Assembly (NCBI RefSeq): GCF_000317305.3 | Contig: NC_023036.2 | Coordinates: 1,240,001-1,304,000, forward strand | From: Mycolicibacterium neoaurum VKM Ac-1815D | GTDB lineage: Bacteria; Actinomycetota; Actinomycetes; Mycobacteriales; Mycobacteriaceae | Direction of reading: 5' to 3' | Length of the DNA: 64,000 nt | Shown: positions 43,210 through 51,278 of the stretch, in pieces | How positions within the stretch are numbered: position 1 is the stretch's first letter | Layout: each line of letters opens with the position of its first letter | Translations under genes and position numbers: made by a program | Notes under the pieces: model-generated | The model's input: only the letters and a program-made list of their open reading frames with translations | The model's database searches: none | Told to the model about the DNA's origin: nothing

Positions 43210-43222
43210 GGTCGACAGTAGC
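43185..43222. promoter_or_regulatory. candidate MocR operator and face-to-face promoters
   Basis: AGTAGCGCTACT (43186-43197) is a perfect palindrome. CAGTAGC occurs twice in direct orientation (43185-43191 and 43216-43222), 31 bases apart or about three helical turns. Plus-strand TACTCT (43194-43199) lies eight bases before the regulator ATG. Minus-strand TACTGT (complement of 43215-43220) lies five bases before the exporter ATG. Both genes would be leaderless and their promoters lie within each other's first codons. Confidence 0.5.
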
Positions 43223-44614
43223 AGTGCGCGCATCGAGCGGGAACTCCAACGGTGGGTGGCCTCGGCTTCCCCAGGTGAGCGTCTGCCGTCGACGCGGCAG
43301 CTGACCGCCCGGTACGGGGCTAGCCCGGTCACCGTCCAGTCGGCACTGCGATCGCTGGCCGCACGTGGGCTCGTCGAGACCCGACCGGGCGTCGGCGCTT
43401 TCGTCAGCGCGGCCCGATCCGTCGGACCGCGCGATTACTCGTGGCAGACCGGCGTTCTGCGATCGGGTACCACCGCCGCCCAGACACCGGCGGCACTGCG
43501 TTCGGCTCGCGCCGGCGCGATCGCGCTGCACTCGGGATACCCCGATCGCGAGCTGTTGCCCGAACGGCTCGTCCGCACGGCGCTCACGCGGGCAGCGCGC
43601 AGCGACGCGGCCCTGGGGCGACCCGAACCCGAAGGCATGGCGAGTCTGCGCACCTGGTTCGCCGCCGAGCTCGCGTCGCAGACGCCCGCCCATCTCACCG
43701 CCCCGGCCATGCGCGACGTGATCGTGCTTCCCGGCAGCCAGCTCGGACTCGGCGCGCTGTTCCGCAGCATCGCCGGGCCAGGCGGCGCACTGCTGATCGA
43801 GTCACCGACCTACTGGGGTGCGATCATCGCCGCGCGGCAGGTCGGCGTGACATTGGTTCCGGTCCCCGCCGGGCCGCAGGGCCCCGATCTGGATGCCTTG
43901 GAACGGGCCTTCGCCGAGACCGGGGCCCGTGCTTTCTATGCGCAACCGAACTACGCGAATCCGACTGGTGCACAGTGGAATCCGTCGACCGGATCGGATG
44001 TTCTGGAAATCGTCCGACGGCACCGCGCCTTCCTTATCGAGGATGACTGGGCGCACGATTTCGGGATCGACACCGACGCGACCGCGTTGGCGGCCCGAGA
44101 TGACAGCGGCCACGTGGTCTACCTACGGTCCCTGACCAAGAGCATCTCGCCGGGCATCCGGGTTGCCGCGGTCATCGCGCGTGGCCCGCTGCACACCCGC
44201 CTGCTCGGCGAGCTACAAGCGCAATCGATGTATGTCAGTGGGCTGCTGCAGGCGGCCGCCTTCGATATCGTCACCCAGCCGGGGTGGCAGACGCACCGCC
44301 GCGCGCTGCGCAAGATGCTGCGCGCCCGACGTGATCTGCTCGTCGACGCGGTCACCACCCACGTCCCCGACGCGACGATCTCGGCGGTACCGCCCGGCGG
44401 GCTGAACCTCTGGGTGCGACTGCCCGACGGGGTCGACCTCGATCGGTTCGTCAAAGACACCGAATCGCGAGGTCTGGTCATCGCCGGTGGGGACCAATGG
44501 TTTCCGGCCGAGCCGACCGGGCGCTACCTGCGCCTGAACTTCGCGGGCCCGGACCCGGCGGCCTACGACGACGCCGCCGTCATCCTCGCCGAATCACTGG
44601 CCGCGCAGCGCTAG
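43208..44614 (+). CDS. MocR/PdxR-type GntR regulator with aminotransferase domain
   Basis: A 468-residue protein. Residues 5-72 form a GntR winged helix (LPSTRQLTARYGASPVTVQS). Residues 100-468 form a fold-type I aminotransferase domain: QPNYANPTGAQWNPS, IEDDWAHDFG with the cofactor aspartate, and the PLP lysine in RSLTKSISPGIR near residue 315. MocR proteins sense pyridoxal phosphate or an amino-acid aldimine and control vitamin B6, GABA or export genes. The adjacent divergent exporter is the likely target. Its TAG stop overlaps the convergent hydratase gene by four bases. Confidence 0.92.
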   Translation: MVDSSSARIERELQRWVASASPGERLPSTRQLTARYGASPVTVQSALRSLAARGLVETRPGVGAFVSAARSVGPRDYSWQTGVLRSGTTAAQTPAALRSARAGAIALHSGYPDRELLPERLVRTALTRAARSDAALGRPEPEGMASLRTWFAAELASQTPAHLTAPAMRDVIVLPGSQLGLGALFRSIAGPGGALLIESPTYWGAIIAARQVGVTLVPVPAGPQGPDLDALERAFAETGARAFYAQPNYANPTGAQWNPSTGSDVLEIVRRHRAFLIEDDWAHDFGIDTDATALAARDDSGHVVYLRSLTKSISPGIRVAAVIARGPLHTRLLGELQAQSMYVSGLLQAAAFDIVTQPGWQTHRRALRKMLRARRDLLVDAVTTHVPDATISAVPPGGLNLWVRLPDGVDLDRFVKDTESRGLVIAGGDQWFPAEPTGRYLRLNFAGPDPAAYDDAAVILAESLAAQR

Positions 44615-45324
44615 CTGACCGACTTCTTGTACTCCTCGGCCAGCCCGTCGATACCGGCCTGGATCGCGTCGATCCCGATCTGGCGGGCCTTGACCTTGCT
44701 GGCCAGGTGGGCCTTCAGGTTCAGGGTGGCGGCGTACTCGGCGCCGATCTCCTGGGCGCGACCCAGCACGGCCTCGTGCTCGACGATCTCGTCGGCCCAG
44801 CCGGCGTCGATCGCCGCGTCGCCGGCGAACACCGCGGCCACCGATACCGCCCGCGAATAGGCCGGCGGAGTCAGCCGCATCCGCATGATCTCCAGGGCGG
44901 CCTGGGGGATGACCATGCCGATGGCCACCTCGTTGGCCTGGAAGCGCGACTTCACCGATCCGACCCGGTGGTCGCCGGTCAGCATCAGGAACGATCCCAT
45001 GGCGATCGCGGGCCCGGTCGAGGCCATCACCACCGGGGCCGGGAAGGTCAGCACCCGCAACGCCAGTTCGAATCCGCCGCGCAGCATGCCGTACCCGGCG
45101 TCGGCATCGCCGGAGGCGAAAACGCTGAGTTCGAAACCGGCGCTGAACACCCGCCCGTTACCCGCCAGCACCACGGCCTTGACGGTTCCGGCGGCGACAT
45201 CGGCGGCCGCCTGATCGAACGCGGTGTTGATGGCGGCCTGCATCGCCGGTGAGAGCGCATTGACCTTGCCGTCGTCCAGGGTGATGGTGGCGACGGCTTC
45301 GTGCACGGCATAGGTGGCGGTCAT
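44611..45324 (-). CDS. enoyl-CoA hydratase/isomerase family protein, EchA3-like
   Basis: A 237-residue crotonase starting at ATG 45324. Oxyanion-hole blocks are GRVFSAGFELSVF near residue 59 and GPAIAMGSFLMLTGDHRVG near residue 103. QANEVAIGMVIPQAALEIM follows. Sequence and place next to recBCD match M. tuberculosis EchA3 (Rv0632c). The usual PGxGGTQR catalytic Glu segment is replaced by IPQAALEI, so it may not be a classical beta-oxidation hydratase. The longer open frame to 45825 runs back through the next gene and is not used. Confidence 0.88.
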   Translation of the reverse strand: MTATYAVHEAVATITLDDGKVNALSPAMQAAINTAFDQAAADVAAGTVKAVVLAGNGRVFSAGFELSVFASGDADAGYGMLRGGFELALRVLTFPAPVVMASTGPAIAMGSFLMLTGDHRVGSVKSRFQANEVAIGMVIPQAALEIMRMRLTPPAYSRAVSVAAVFAGDAAIDAGWADEIVEHEAVLGRAQEIGAEYAATLNLKAHLASKVKARQIGIDAIQAGIDGLAEEYKKSVS

Positions 45325-45335
45325 AGGTCCGGATG

Positions 45336-46205
45336 TTACGGAGCGTGCTCGCGAATTCCGATGGCGGGGCTGGAGTGATGCCGCCCGGTGGGCTGCTGCT
45401 GTGCGGTCGGGCCGCCGTTGTTCGATGAGCCGCGGTTGTTGGAGGAGCCGTTGTTCCACGGGAAGTCGAGTTGGGTGGTTTCGTCGCTCTGCCGGGTGCG
45501 CCAGCGGTCCTGGGTCTCGCGCACCGCCTGGTTCATCCGCTCGATCTCCGCCCGGTACACCTCGGGCCGGGTCTCCTTGGACGCGTAGTGGAAGTAGGTG
45601 AGCACGCTGCGCAGCAGCTCCAGCTTCTGCTTCTCCCGCTTGGCCAGGTCGTGGGTGGTGAGCAGTTCGAGGCGCTGCACCGGTTGCAGTGTCGCCCAGT
45701 CCAGGACGACGGCGGATTCGAAGTTGCGGGTGTCGGCCCGGTATCGGACGGTGCCTTCGAACCGGGAGCCGATCTGTTCGCCGAATTCTGCGCGGCTGAT
45801 CGCCGAGTCCCACACCGTTCGCCACTCCTGCCCGGGCGCCAACAGGGAGAGTTCGCTGGGTAGTGCCAATTCGGCGATCTCGGGCAACCGGTCGGGATAG
45901 CCGTCCTCGTAACGCCCGACGGTCAGCGGGGTGGCGAACTCGAGTCGGATGTCCTGCGCCGCGGTCTGCCCGAAGTTACGCACCACCAGCTCGATGACAT
46001 GCCAGTCGGTCGGGTGAGGTTGGATGAACACGGACACGTGCGGGCGTATTTCATCGCTTCTGAGCTGGCGGTTTCGCTTCAATGTGCGGGCGGTGAAGAT
46101 CAGCGCCGCGAGCGCGAGGGCCAACCCTGTCCACGCCGCGATCGCCAACCATCCCGTCGAGCCGAGGCCGGAAAGGTCGACCCACCGATCTTCGAACCAG
46201 TCCAC
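45336..46205 (-). CDS. single-pass membrane protein of unknown function
   Basis: A 289-residue protein starting at GTG 46205. One membrane helix at residues 18-40 (GWLAIAAWTGLALALAALIF) is followed by a cytosolic domain with beta-rich sequence (HVIELVVRNFGQTAAQDIRL) and then a charged helical region (HDLAKREKQKLELLRSVLTY). The C-terminus is low-complexity and Asn/Ser/Gln-rich. No family is recognised. It lies 11 bases upstream of the EchA3-like gene on the same strand. Confidence 0.7.
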   Translation of the reverse strand: MDWFEDRWVDLSGLGSTGWLAIAAWTGLALALAALIFTARTLKRNRQLRSDEIRPHVSVFIQPHPTDWHVIELVVRNFGQTAAQDIRLEFATPLTVGRYEDGYPDRLPEIAELALPSELSLLAPGQEWRTVWDSAISRAEFGEQIGSRFEGTVRYRADTRNFESAVVLDWATLQPVQRLELLTTHDLAKREKQKLELLRSVLTYFHYASKETRPEVYRAEIERMNQAVRETQDRWRTRQSDETTQLDFPWNNGSSNNRGSSNNGGPTAQQQPTGRHHSSPAIGIREHAP

Positions 46206-46289
46206 CGTGACCTCGTGTCATCGAAAGCGAATAGAGAACTTCGCTGATGATCGCACACGATGCGGTGCGTGGCGTTGCTAGGACGCGTT

Positions 46290-47156
46290 CTAGGAGGCGG
46301 TGGCCAGCGCCATGGTCGGTGTCGGTGCGGTGCGTTCGGCGGCCAGCAGGCGCTCGCCACGGTCGAGCCAGTCGAGATCGTGCCATTGGACCCGAGCGGG
46401 CAGGCGTCGCCAGTACCGCGGGTGGTTGTGCAGGTGCATCTGCACGCTGGCATGCACCGCGGCGGCCTCGGGGAGCCTGCGCAGCGCCAGCGTCAGCGCC
46501 GAACTCTCGGCCTCGGCGTGCGCCGACGGGGCGGTGTCCAGTCGCAGACCGGCCCGTGCGGCCCCGTCGAGCATCCACTCCAGGGTCAGGGCGCCGTCGA
46601 CGATGTCCCGGTGGGTTCCGCGGAACCACACCTCGTCCACGCCGTCGACGCGTTGCAATGACGGTCCACCGTCGATGGCAAGGGCGTGGCGGCCCTCGAC
46701 GACGGCCATCGGCCCGCCCGCCCCACGGATGGGTGCGCTGTCCCACAACCCGAGGAAGCGCACCGGCACCGCGATATCGTCGTGGTCGGCCAGCCCGGCG
46801 GCCACCTCGGTGACTCGGTGCCATTCCTGTGCCGAGCGTTCGGTGCGGGGCAGGGCGTAGGTCGACAACATGTAGTCGCGCAGCTCGCCGTCGAGTACGC
46901 CGATGGTGCCCAGCAGCCGCGCCAAAGCCTGTGCGCATGCCGCGCCGCTGCCGGCCCCGAAGACGTAGACCGGGTCGCCGGGATGCCAGTGTTCGGTGAG
47001 GAAGTCGTATGCCGCCGCCACCGCCTGGCGGGCCTGCTCGGCGCGTCGGCTGGTGTGCCGGTGCCAGCTGATCTGGTCGGCGGGATCGACGCGGCGGAAC
47101 ACCGCCGCGGCGTTGGTTTCCCCCGCTTGGTCGAAGCACAGCACGATATTCGTCAC
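46290..47156 (-). CDS. DUF2235-like alpha/beta-hydrolase-fold protein, nucleophile displaced
   Basis: A 288-residue protein beginning MTNIVLCFDQAGETN. It has the DUF2235 (Tle1-like) plan: an N-terminal LCFD strand, AYDFLTEHWHPGDPVYVFGA near residue 50, VRFLGLWDSA near residue 130 and VWFRGTHRDI near residue 175. In active family members the elbow reads FGFSRGA; here it is FGAGSGA, so the serine is one place late and the conserved Arg is missing. DG in the first motif is also DQ. Catalysis is therefore doubtful. A binding role, or a hydrolase with a shifted serine, remains possible. Confidence 0.7.
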   Translation of the reverse strand: MTNIVLCFDQAGETNAAAVFRRVDPADQISWHRHTSRRAEQARQAVAAAYDFLTEHWHPGDPVYVFGAGSGAACAQALARLLGTIGVLDGELRDYMLSTYALPRTERSAQEWHRVTEVAAGLADHDDIAVPVRFLGLWDSAPIRGAGGPMAVVEGRHALAIDGGPSLQRVDGVDEVWFRGTHRDIVDGALTLEWMLDGAARAGLRLDTAPSAHAEAESSALTLALRRLPEAAAVHASVQMHLHNHPRYWRRLPARVQWHDLDWLDRGERLLAAERTAPTPTMALATAS

Positions 47157-47352
47157 GGCAACCCCCCGGTATGCACTTGATTCGAATCCTGGCGAATCAT
47201 TCTGCCAAGCTCGCGGGACGCAACCAAGGCGGAATCTCGCCCATGGCGATAGCTCTGTCGACGAATTTCGGTGTCTAAACCACCATATGCGACGGAATTC
47301 GTCGGAAGATGGCCGGAAAACGCACGGCCGGCAGTCGACCGAGCTATTTCGG

Positions 47353-48543
47353 TCAGTTCAACGCAATCCGTCCGCCGGCGCTGCCTAGGTCACCGGAGAC
47401 CTGGATGAACTCCGGGTTGCTGTCGGCGGGGATGTCGTAGGCGACGGTCACCTGTACCGGCTCGCCCGGATACAGCACCGCCGAGATCCCGTTGAGGTAG
47501 AAGGTCGCCTCGGTATCGGGCGAGTACGGCTGCCCACCCGCGGTCAATACCTGCTGGTCGGACAGGAACGTCGCGGGGGACTGGCCGTTGTTGAGGAACG
47601 TCAGCTTGACCAGGACGAACTTTCCGGTTGCCGTCTTGGTGAGGAATTCGTTGTCGACCGCAGAGACCGTCGGGACGGTGTCGACCCCGTTCTGCGTGAT
47701 CGTCACGTCACCGTCGACGACCGACCCTTCGGCCGGGGCGGGTGCGGCACTGGCGTCGTCGGAATCCGTCGTGGGAACTGCGGGCGCAGTGGCCCCATCG
47801 GTCACCACGGTCCCATTCGTACCGGTGGCGGCGGGGGATCCGGAGCCCGGATCGGCGAACGCGAAGGCCCAGACGAGCACGCCGACCAACACGATCAGCA
47901 ATGCCGCGACGCCCAGCAGGTAGGCCTTGAGCGGGCTCTTGGGCGCGGGTTTGGCCGCAATATCGCCGACGCCCCCGAAGGCCAACGGCTGGGCCGGCTC
48001 CGCGGGCGGTGGCGGCAGGGTCGGCACCACCGCGGTGTTCTGGTCGAACGCGGGAGTCGTGGGCGTCACGGTCGGAATGGTGAGGTCCGGCTGTGGCCAG
48101 TGGTCGGCTGGCGGCTCGCTCGGCGGCTCGACGGGCTCCGTCACCTCGGCTGGTGCGTCGGAGACCGGCTCTGCTTCGGGTTCTGCCGGGTGCTCTGCGG
48201 CGGCCGGGCGGTCCTGCTCATCGGTGTCCGCCGGCCCGGACTCGGCGGCGGGCTCAGCGGTCTCGGTCTCAGCGGTCTCGGGCTCAGCGGTCTCGGGCTC
48301 GGCGTCGGGTTCCGGATCGGCGGCGATGACGGGCGGCTCACCCTTGCCGGCGTCCTCCCAGGACGGCATCGCCATCACGTCTTCGGGCCATGGCGGCAGC
48401 TCGGCGGGCCAGGCCGACGTCTCTTCGGTGAACTCGGGTCCCTCGGGGCGCTGGGCGGTCCACTCCGTGCCGTCCCAGTAACGTTGACCTCCGGAACCGT
48501 CGGGATCCGGGTACCAGCCGGCCGCGGTCGGCGGTGTCGTCAT
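47353..48543 (-). CDS. DUF2510 membrane protein with extracytoplasmic domain
   Basis: A 396-residue protein. Residues 8-32 are a DUF2510 motif (AGWYPDPDGSGGQRYWDGTE). Residues 40-190 are a disordered Pro/Glu/Ala-rich region with repeated ETAEPETAETETAEP. One membrane helix lies at about 208-230 (AYLLGVAALLIVLVGVLVWA). The outer domain (about 270-396) resembles a DUF4352-type beta-sandwich (GKFVLVKLTFLNNGQSPATF). DUF2510 proteins are common actinobacterial envelope proteins without assigned function. It is monocistronic on the minus strand. Confidence 0.8.
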   Translation of the reverse strand: MTTPPTAAGWYPDPDGSGGQRYWDGTEWTAQRPEGPEFTEETSAWPAELPPWPEDVMAMPSWEDAGKGEPPVIAADPEPDAEPETAEPETAETETAEPAAESGPADTDEQDRPAAAEHPAEPEAEPVSDAPAEVTEPVEPPSEPPADHWPQPDLTIPTVTPTTPAFDQNTAVVPTLPPPPAEPAQPLAFGGVGDIAAKPAPKSPLKAYLLGVAALLIVLVGVLVWAFAFADPGSGSPAATGTNGTVVTDGATAPAVPTTDSDDASAAPAPAEGSVVDGDVTITQNGVDTVPTVSAVDNEFLTKTATGKFVLVKLTFLNNGQSPATFLSDQQVLTAGGQPYSPDTEATFYLNGISAVLYPGEPVQVTVAYDIPADSNPEFIQVSGDLGSAGGRIALN

Positions 48544-48642
48544 GCGGGGTTCCTCCCTAACGCGCGCCCGGGAGCGCTGTGACCTCGCACAATAGTCCAG
48601 CCAGCAAACGGTCGCGAAATTATCGCCGGTCAGCGGACCTGG

Positions 48643-49362
48643 TCAGCCGCCCATCAGCATGCGCCACTGGTCCAGATTGCTGGCGCGGTAGACGTAGTTG
48701 GAGCGCTTCACGTCCGACAGAGGGGCGCTCGGCTCGGCGGAATACCAGTGGCCGGGGAACACGGTCGGATCGCCGGACAGCGTCGACAGCTTCTGCAGGC
48801 TTGCGAACATATCGTCGACGTTGCCGCCGGGGAAGTCGGTGCGCCCGCAGCCCTCCAGGAACAGGGTGTCGCCGGCGACCAGTCGGCCGTCGAGCAGGAA
48901 ACACTGGCTGCCCGGCGTGTGTCCGGGGGTGTGCAGCAGTTCGATGTCGATACCGCCCACGCTGACCTTGTCGCCGTGCTGGTGGCCGGTCAGCTCGCTC
49001 ATCGCGATGCCGGTGACGTTGGAAACCCATTCGGCCTCAAGGGAGTTGACGTGTACCGGGACGCTGACCCGCTCCAGCAGCTCGGCGACGCCGGCCAGCG
49101 TGAAGCCCATCATGGTGCCGCCGACGTGGTCGGGGTGGTGGTGGCTGACCAGCACGCCGGACAGTCGCATGCCGTCGGCCTCCAGAGCGTCGACCAGCTC
49201 GCCCGCCGAGTACGCCGGATCCACCAGGACGGCGTCACCGGTCTCACGGTCACCGATCAGATAGGCGAAGTTGCGCATCTGTTGGGCTATCGGGTCGCCG
49301 GCCGCGAAGTCGCGACCCGACAACAGCTGGCGGAAGTACAGGCGATCAGCGTCGGAAGCCAT
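48643..49362 (-). CDS. MBL-fold hydrolase, glyoxalase II-like
   Basis: A 239-residue protein starting at ATG 49362 (MASDADRLYFRQLLSGRDFA). The metal motif is SHHHPDHVGG near residue 75. Further ligands are in HTPGHTPGSQC near residue 143, AGDTLF near residue 163 and FPGHWYSAE near residue 205. Sequence matches remembered M. tuberculosis Rv0634c closely and it has the same neighbours. It is annotated as hydroxyacylglutathione hydrolase-like, but mycobacteria lack glutathione, so another thioester (such as one of mycothiol) is the more likely substrate. Confidence 0.9.
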   Translation of the reverse strand: MASDADRLYFRQLLSGRDFAAGDPIAQQMRNFAYLIGDRETGDAVLVDPAYSAGELVDALEADGMRLSGVLVSHHHPDHVGGTMMGFTLAGVAELLERVSVPVHVNSLEAEWVSNVTGIAMSELTGHQHGDKVSVGGIDIELLHTPGHTPGSQCFLLDGRLVAGDTLFLEGCGRTDFPGGNVDDMFASLQKLSTLSGDPTVFPGHWYSAEPSAPLSDVKRSNYVYRASNLDQWRMLMGG

Positions 49363-49452
49363 GCGCAACACCTTATGGGTAGGCACGGGAACGTTCGAAA
49401 CCGCAGGTCTAAAAACCGCACGTCAGCGCGTGTTTAAAGCCACTGCCCCGTT

Positions 49453-49484
49453 ATCTGGTATTTCTGATGCAGGATTTGTAGCGT
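49453..49484 (+). promoter_or_regulatory. candidate NsrR operator and leaderless nsrR promoter
   Basis: A 23-base window (49453-49475) has dyad-related ATC...GAT ends and a core with AT at its positions 8-9 and 15-16, resembling Streptomyces NsrR sites in spacing. The -10 hexamer TAGCGT (49479-49484) ends seven bases before the nsrR ATG. A repressor at the dyad would cover the -35 region. The match is partial. Confidence 0.4.
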
Positions 49485-49491
49485 CAGCGCC

Positions 49492-49947
49492 ATGCAACTC
49501 ACCCGGTTCACCGACCTGGGTCTGCGCACGATGATGCTGCTGGCCGCGGGGGACGCCGCCGAACGCCGTATCACCACCCGCTCGATCGCCACCGGCGCCG
49601 ACGCCTCCGAGCATCACGTCGCCAAAGCCGTCGCCCGGCTGGTCGACCTCGGCATGGTCAACGCCAAACGTGGTCGCGTGGGCGGGCTTTCGCTCACCGA
49701 GGACGGGCGCACGGTGTCACTGGGCTGGCTGGTTCGCCGCCTGGAAGGCGATGCCGAGGTGATCGACTGCGCCGGGGACCGGCCGTGTCCGCTGATCGCC
49801 GGCTGCCGATTGCGCCGGGTGCTGGCCGAGGCCAAAGAGGCCTTCTACCGCGAACTGGACAACCACACCCTCGAAGACCTGACCGGCAGCGGCCTGTTGC
49901 CGGTCGTGACACTCCCGTTGGAAATTGCAGGAAGGAACACCCCATGA
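49492..49947 (+). CDS. nsrR: Rrf2-family nitric-oxide-sensing repressor
   Basis: A 151-residue protein with an N-terminal winged helix (MQLTRFTDLGLRTMMLLAAG; EHHVAKAVARLVDLGMV). The iron-sulphur ligands are three cysteines with C-x5-C-x5-C spacing (IDCAGDRPCPLIAGCRL), as in NsrR. NsrR holds a [4Fe-4S] cluster, and NO destroys it and lifts repression. The stop overlaps the start of the flavohaemoglobin gene as ATGA (49944-49947), so the sensor and the NO-detoxifying enzyme are translated together. Confidence 0.92.
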   Translation: MQLTRFTDLGLRTMMLLAAGDAAERRITTRSIATGADASEHHVAKAVARLVDLGMVNAKRGRVGGLSLTEDGRTVSLGWLVRRLEGDAEVIDCAGDRPCPLIAGCRLRRVLAEAKEAFYRELDNHTLEDLTGSGLLPVVTLPLEIAGRNTP

Positions 49948-51080
49948 CCGTCGTCGTTGCACCCGAGGAACTGCAGCCCGCGCATGCCGAGATGATCAAG
50001 GCCACGCTGCCATTGGTGGGCGCCCATATCGACGCCATCACCACCTCCTTCTACAAGCGGCTCTTCGCCGCACACCCGGCGCTGCTGCGCAACCTGTTCA
50101 ACCGGGGTAATCAGGCCCAGGGCGCACAGCAGCGGGCGCTGGCCGCGTCGATCGCGACGTTTGCGACCCATCTGGTCGATCCGAACCTGCCGCATCCCGC
50201 CGAGCTGCTCTCGCGGATCGGGCACAAGCACGCGTCGCTGGGCGTGACGGCCGATCAGTACCCGATCGTGCACGAGCACCTGTTCGCCGCGATCGTGGAG
50301 GTACTGGGCGCCGAGACCGTCACCGCCGAAGTGGCCGAGGCCTGGGACCGCGTCTACTGGATCATGGCGAACACCCTGATCGACATGGAGCGCGGCCTGT
50401 ACGAGCAGGCCGGGGTGCCCGCCGGCGACGTCTACCGACGCGCCCAGGTGACCGCCCGAGTCGACGACCCCTCGGGCGCGGTGCTGGTCAGCGTCGCCTC
50501 CGATCTGGATTTCGGCGCCGGACAATATGTTTCGGTCGGCGTGACACTGCCCGACGGGGCTCGCCAGCTGCGTCAGTACAGCCTGGTGAACAAGCCGGGC
50601 GACGGGCAGCTGACCTTCGCGGTCAAGCCCGCCGGTGAGGTGTCGGAGTGGATCCGCGACAACCTGCGCGTCGGCGATCTGCTGGATGTGACGGTGCCCT
50701 TCGGCGACCTGCCCGCGCCCACACCCGGTGTGCCGCTGGTGCTCATCTCCGCCGGGATCGGCATCACCCCGATGATCGGCATCCTGGAGGCGCTGCCCGC
50801 CGATGCCCACGTGCAGGTGTTGCACGCCGATCGCAGTGCCCAGACCCACCCGCTGCGGGAACGCCAGCGCGAGTTGGTCGACGCGCTGCCCAACGCCACG
50901 CTGCAGCTCTGGTACGAGGACCTGATGTCACTGGACGGTGTGCAGCTGCCCGAGGACGCCGAGGTCTACCTGTGCGGTAACGACGGTTTCGTCCGCGCGG
51001 TACGTGATCAGCTGCTGGCGCGCGGGGTCACCCGGGTGCACAGCGAGCTGTTCAGCCCGAACGACTGGCTGCTGTCGTAG
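49944..51080 (+). CDS. hmp: flavohaemoglobin (nitric oxide dioxygenase)
   Basis: A 378-residue protein with the three Hmp domains. The globin (1-135) has YKRLFAAHPALLRNLFN and the proximal histidine in RIGHKHASLGV. The FAD domain has RQYSLVNKPGDG near residue 211. The NAD domain has ISAGIGITPMIGILEA near residue 268 and VYLCGNDGFVRAV, where the usual CGP is CGN. Hmp turns NO and O2 into nitrate using NAD(P)H. It is the second gene of the nsrR-hmp operon. A palindrome begins 17 bases after its stop. Confidence 0.95.
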   Translation: MTVVVAPEELQPAHAEMIKATLPLVGAHIDAITTSFYKRLFAAHPALLRNLFNRGNQAQGAQQRALAASIATFATHLVDPNLPHPAELLSRIGHKHASLGVTADQYPIVHEHLFAAIVEVLGAETVTAEVAEAWDRVYWIMANTLIDMERGLYEQAGVPAGDVYRRAQVTARVDDPSGAVLVSVASDLDFGAGQYVSVGVTLPDGARQLRQYSLVNKPGDGQLTFAVKPAGEVSEWIRDNLRVGDLLDVTVPFGDLPAPTPGVPLVLISAGIGITPMIGILEALPADAHVQVLHADRSAQTHPLRERQRELVDALPNATLQLWYEDLMSLDGVQLPEDAEVYLCGNDGFVRAVRDQLLARGVTRVHSELFSPNDWLLS

Positions 51081-51096
51081 TAGTCCGGGTCGACGT

Positions 51097-51138
51097 GGGT
51101 TCAGTCTGATCACCGGATGGGCCGATCAGACTGAACCC
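51097..51138. repeat. perfect palindrome upstream of nuclease-like gene B
   Basis: Arms GGGTTCAGTCTGATC (51097-51111) and GATCAGACTGAACCC (51124-51138) match at all 15 positions around a 12-base centre, followed by AGGTATGCG. It lies just after hmp and could serve as its terminator, but no T-run follows. A related imperfect copy is next to it. Confidence 0.9.
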
Positions 51139-51163
51139 AGGTATGCGTTGGCGTCGAAATTCC

Positions 51164-51217
51164 TACCTGAGCGCAGCGGCTCGACCAGTAGCCCGCGTCA
51201 GACTGAAGCCAGGTCGC
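51164..51217. repeat. imperfect second palindrome upstream of gene B
   Basis: TACCTGAGCGCAG (51164-51176) and CTGAAGCCAGGTC (51205-51217) are inverted with matches in CTG and CAGGT. TCAGACTGAAGCCAGGT (51201-51217) repeats the right arm of the first palindrome almost exactly (TCAGACTGAACCCAGGT). Confidence 0.6.
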
Positions 51218-51278
51218 TTATCCACAGCCCTCGGCATCGGGGGTGTTGTCGCGTTGTTCGCGGTGCCAGCATCGGGGC

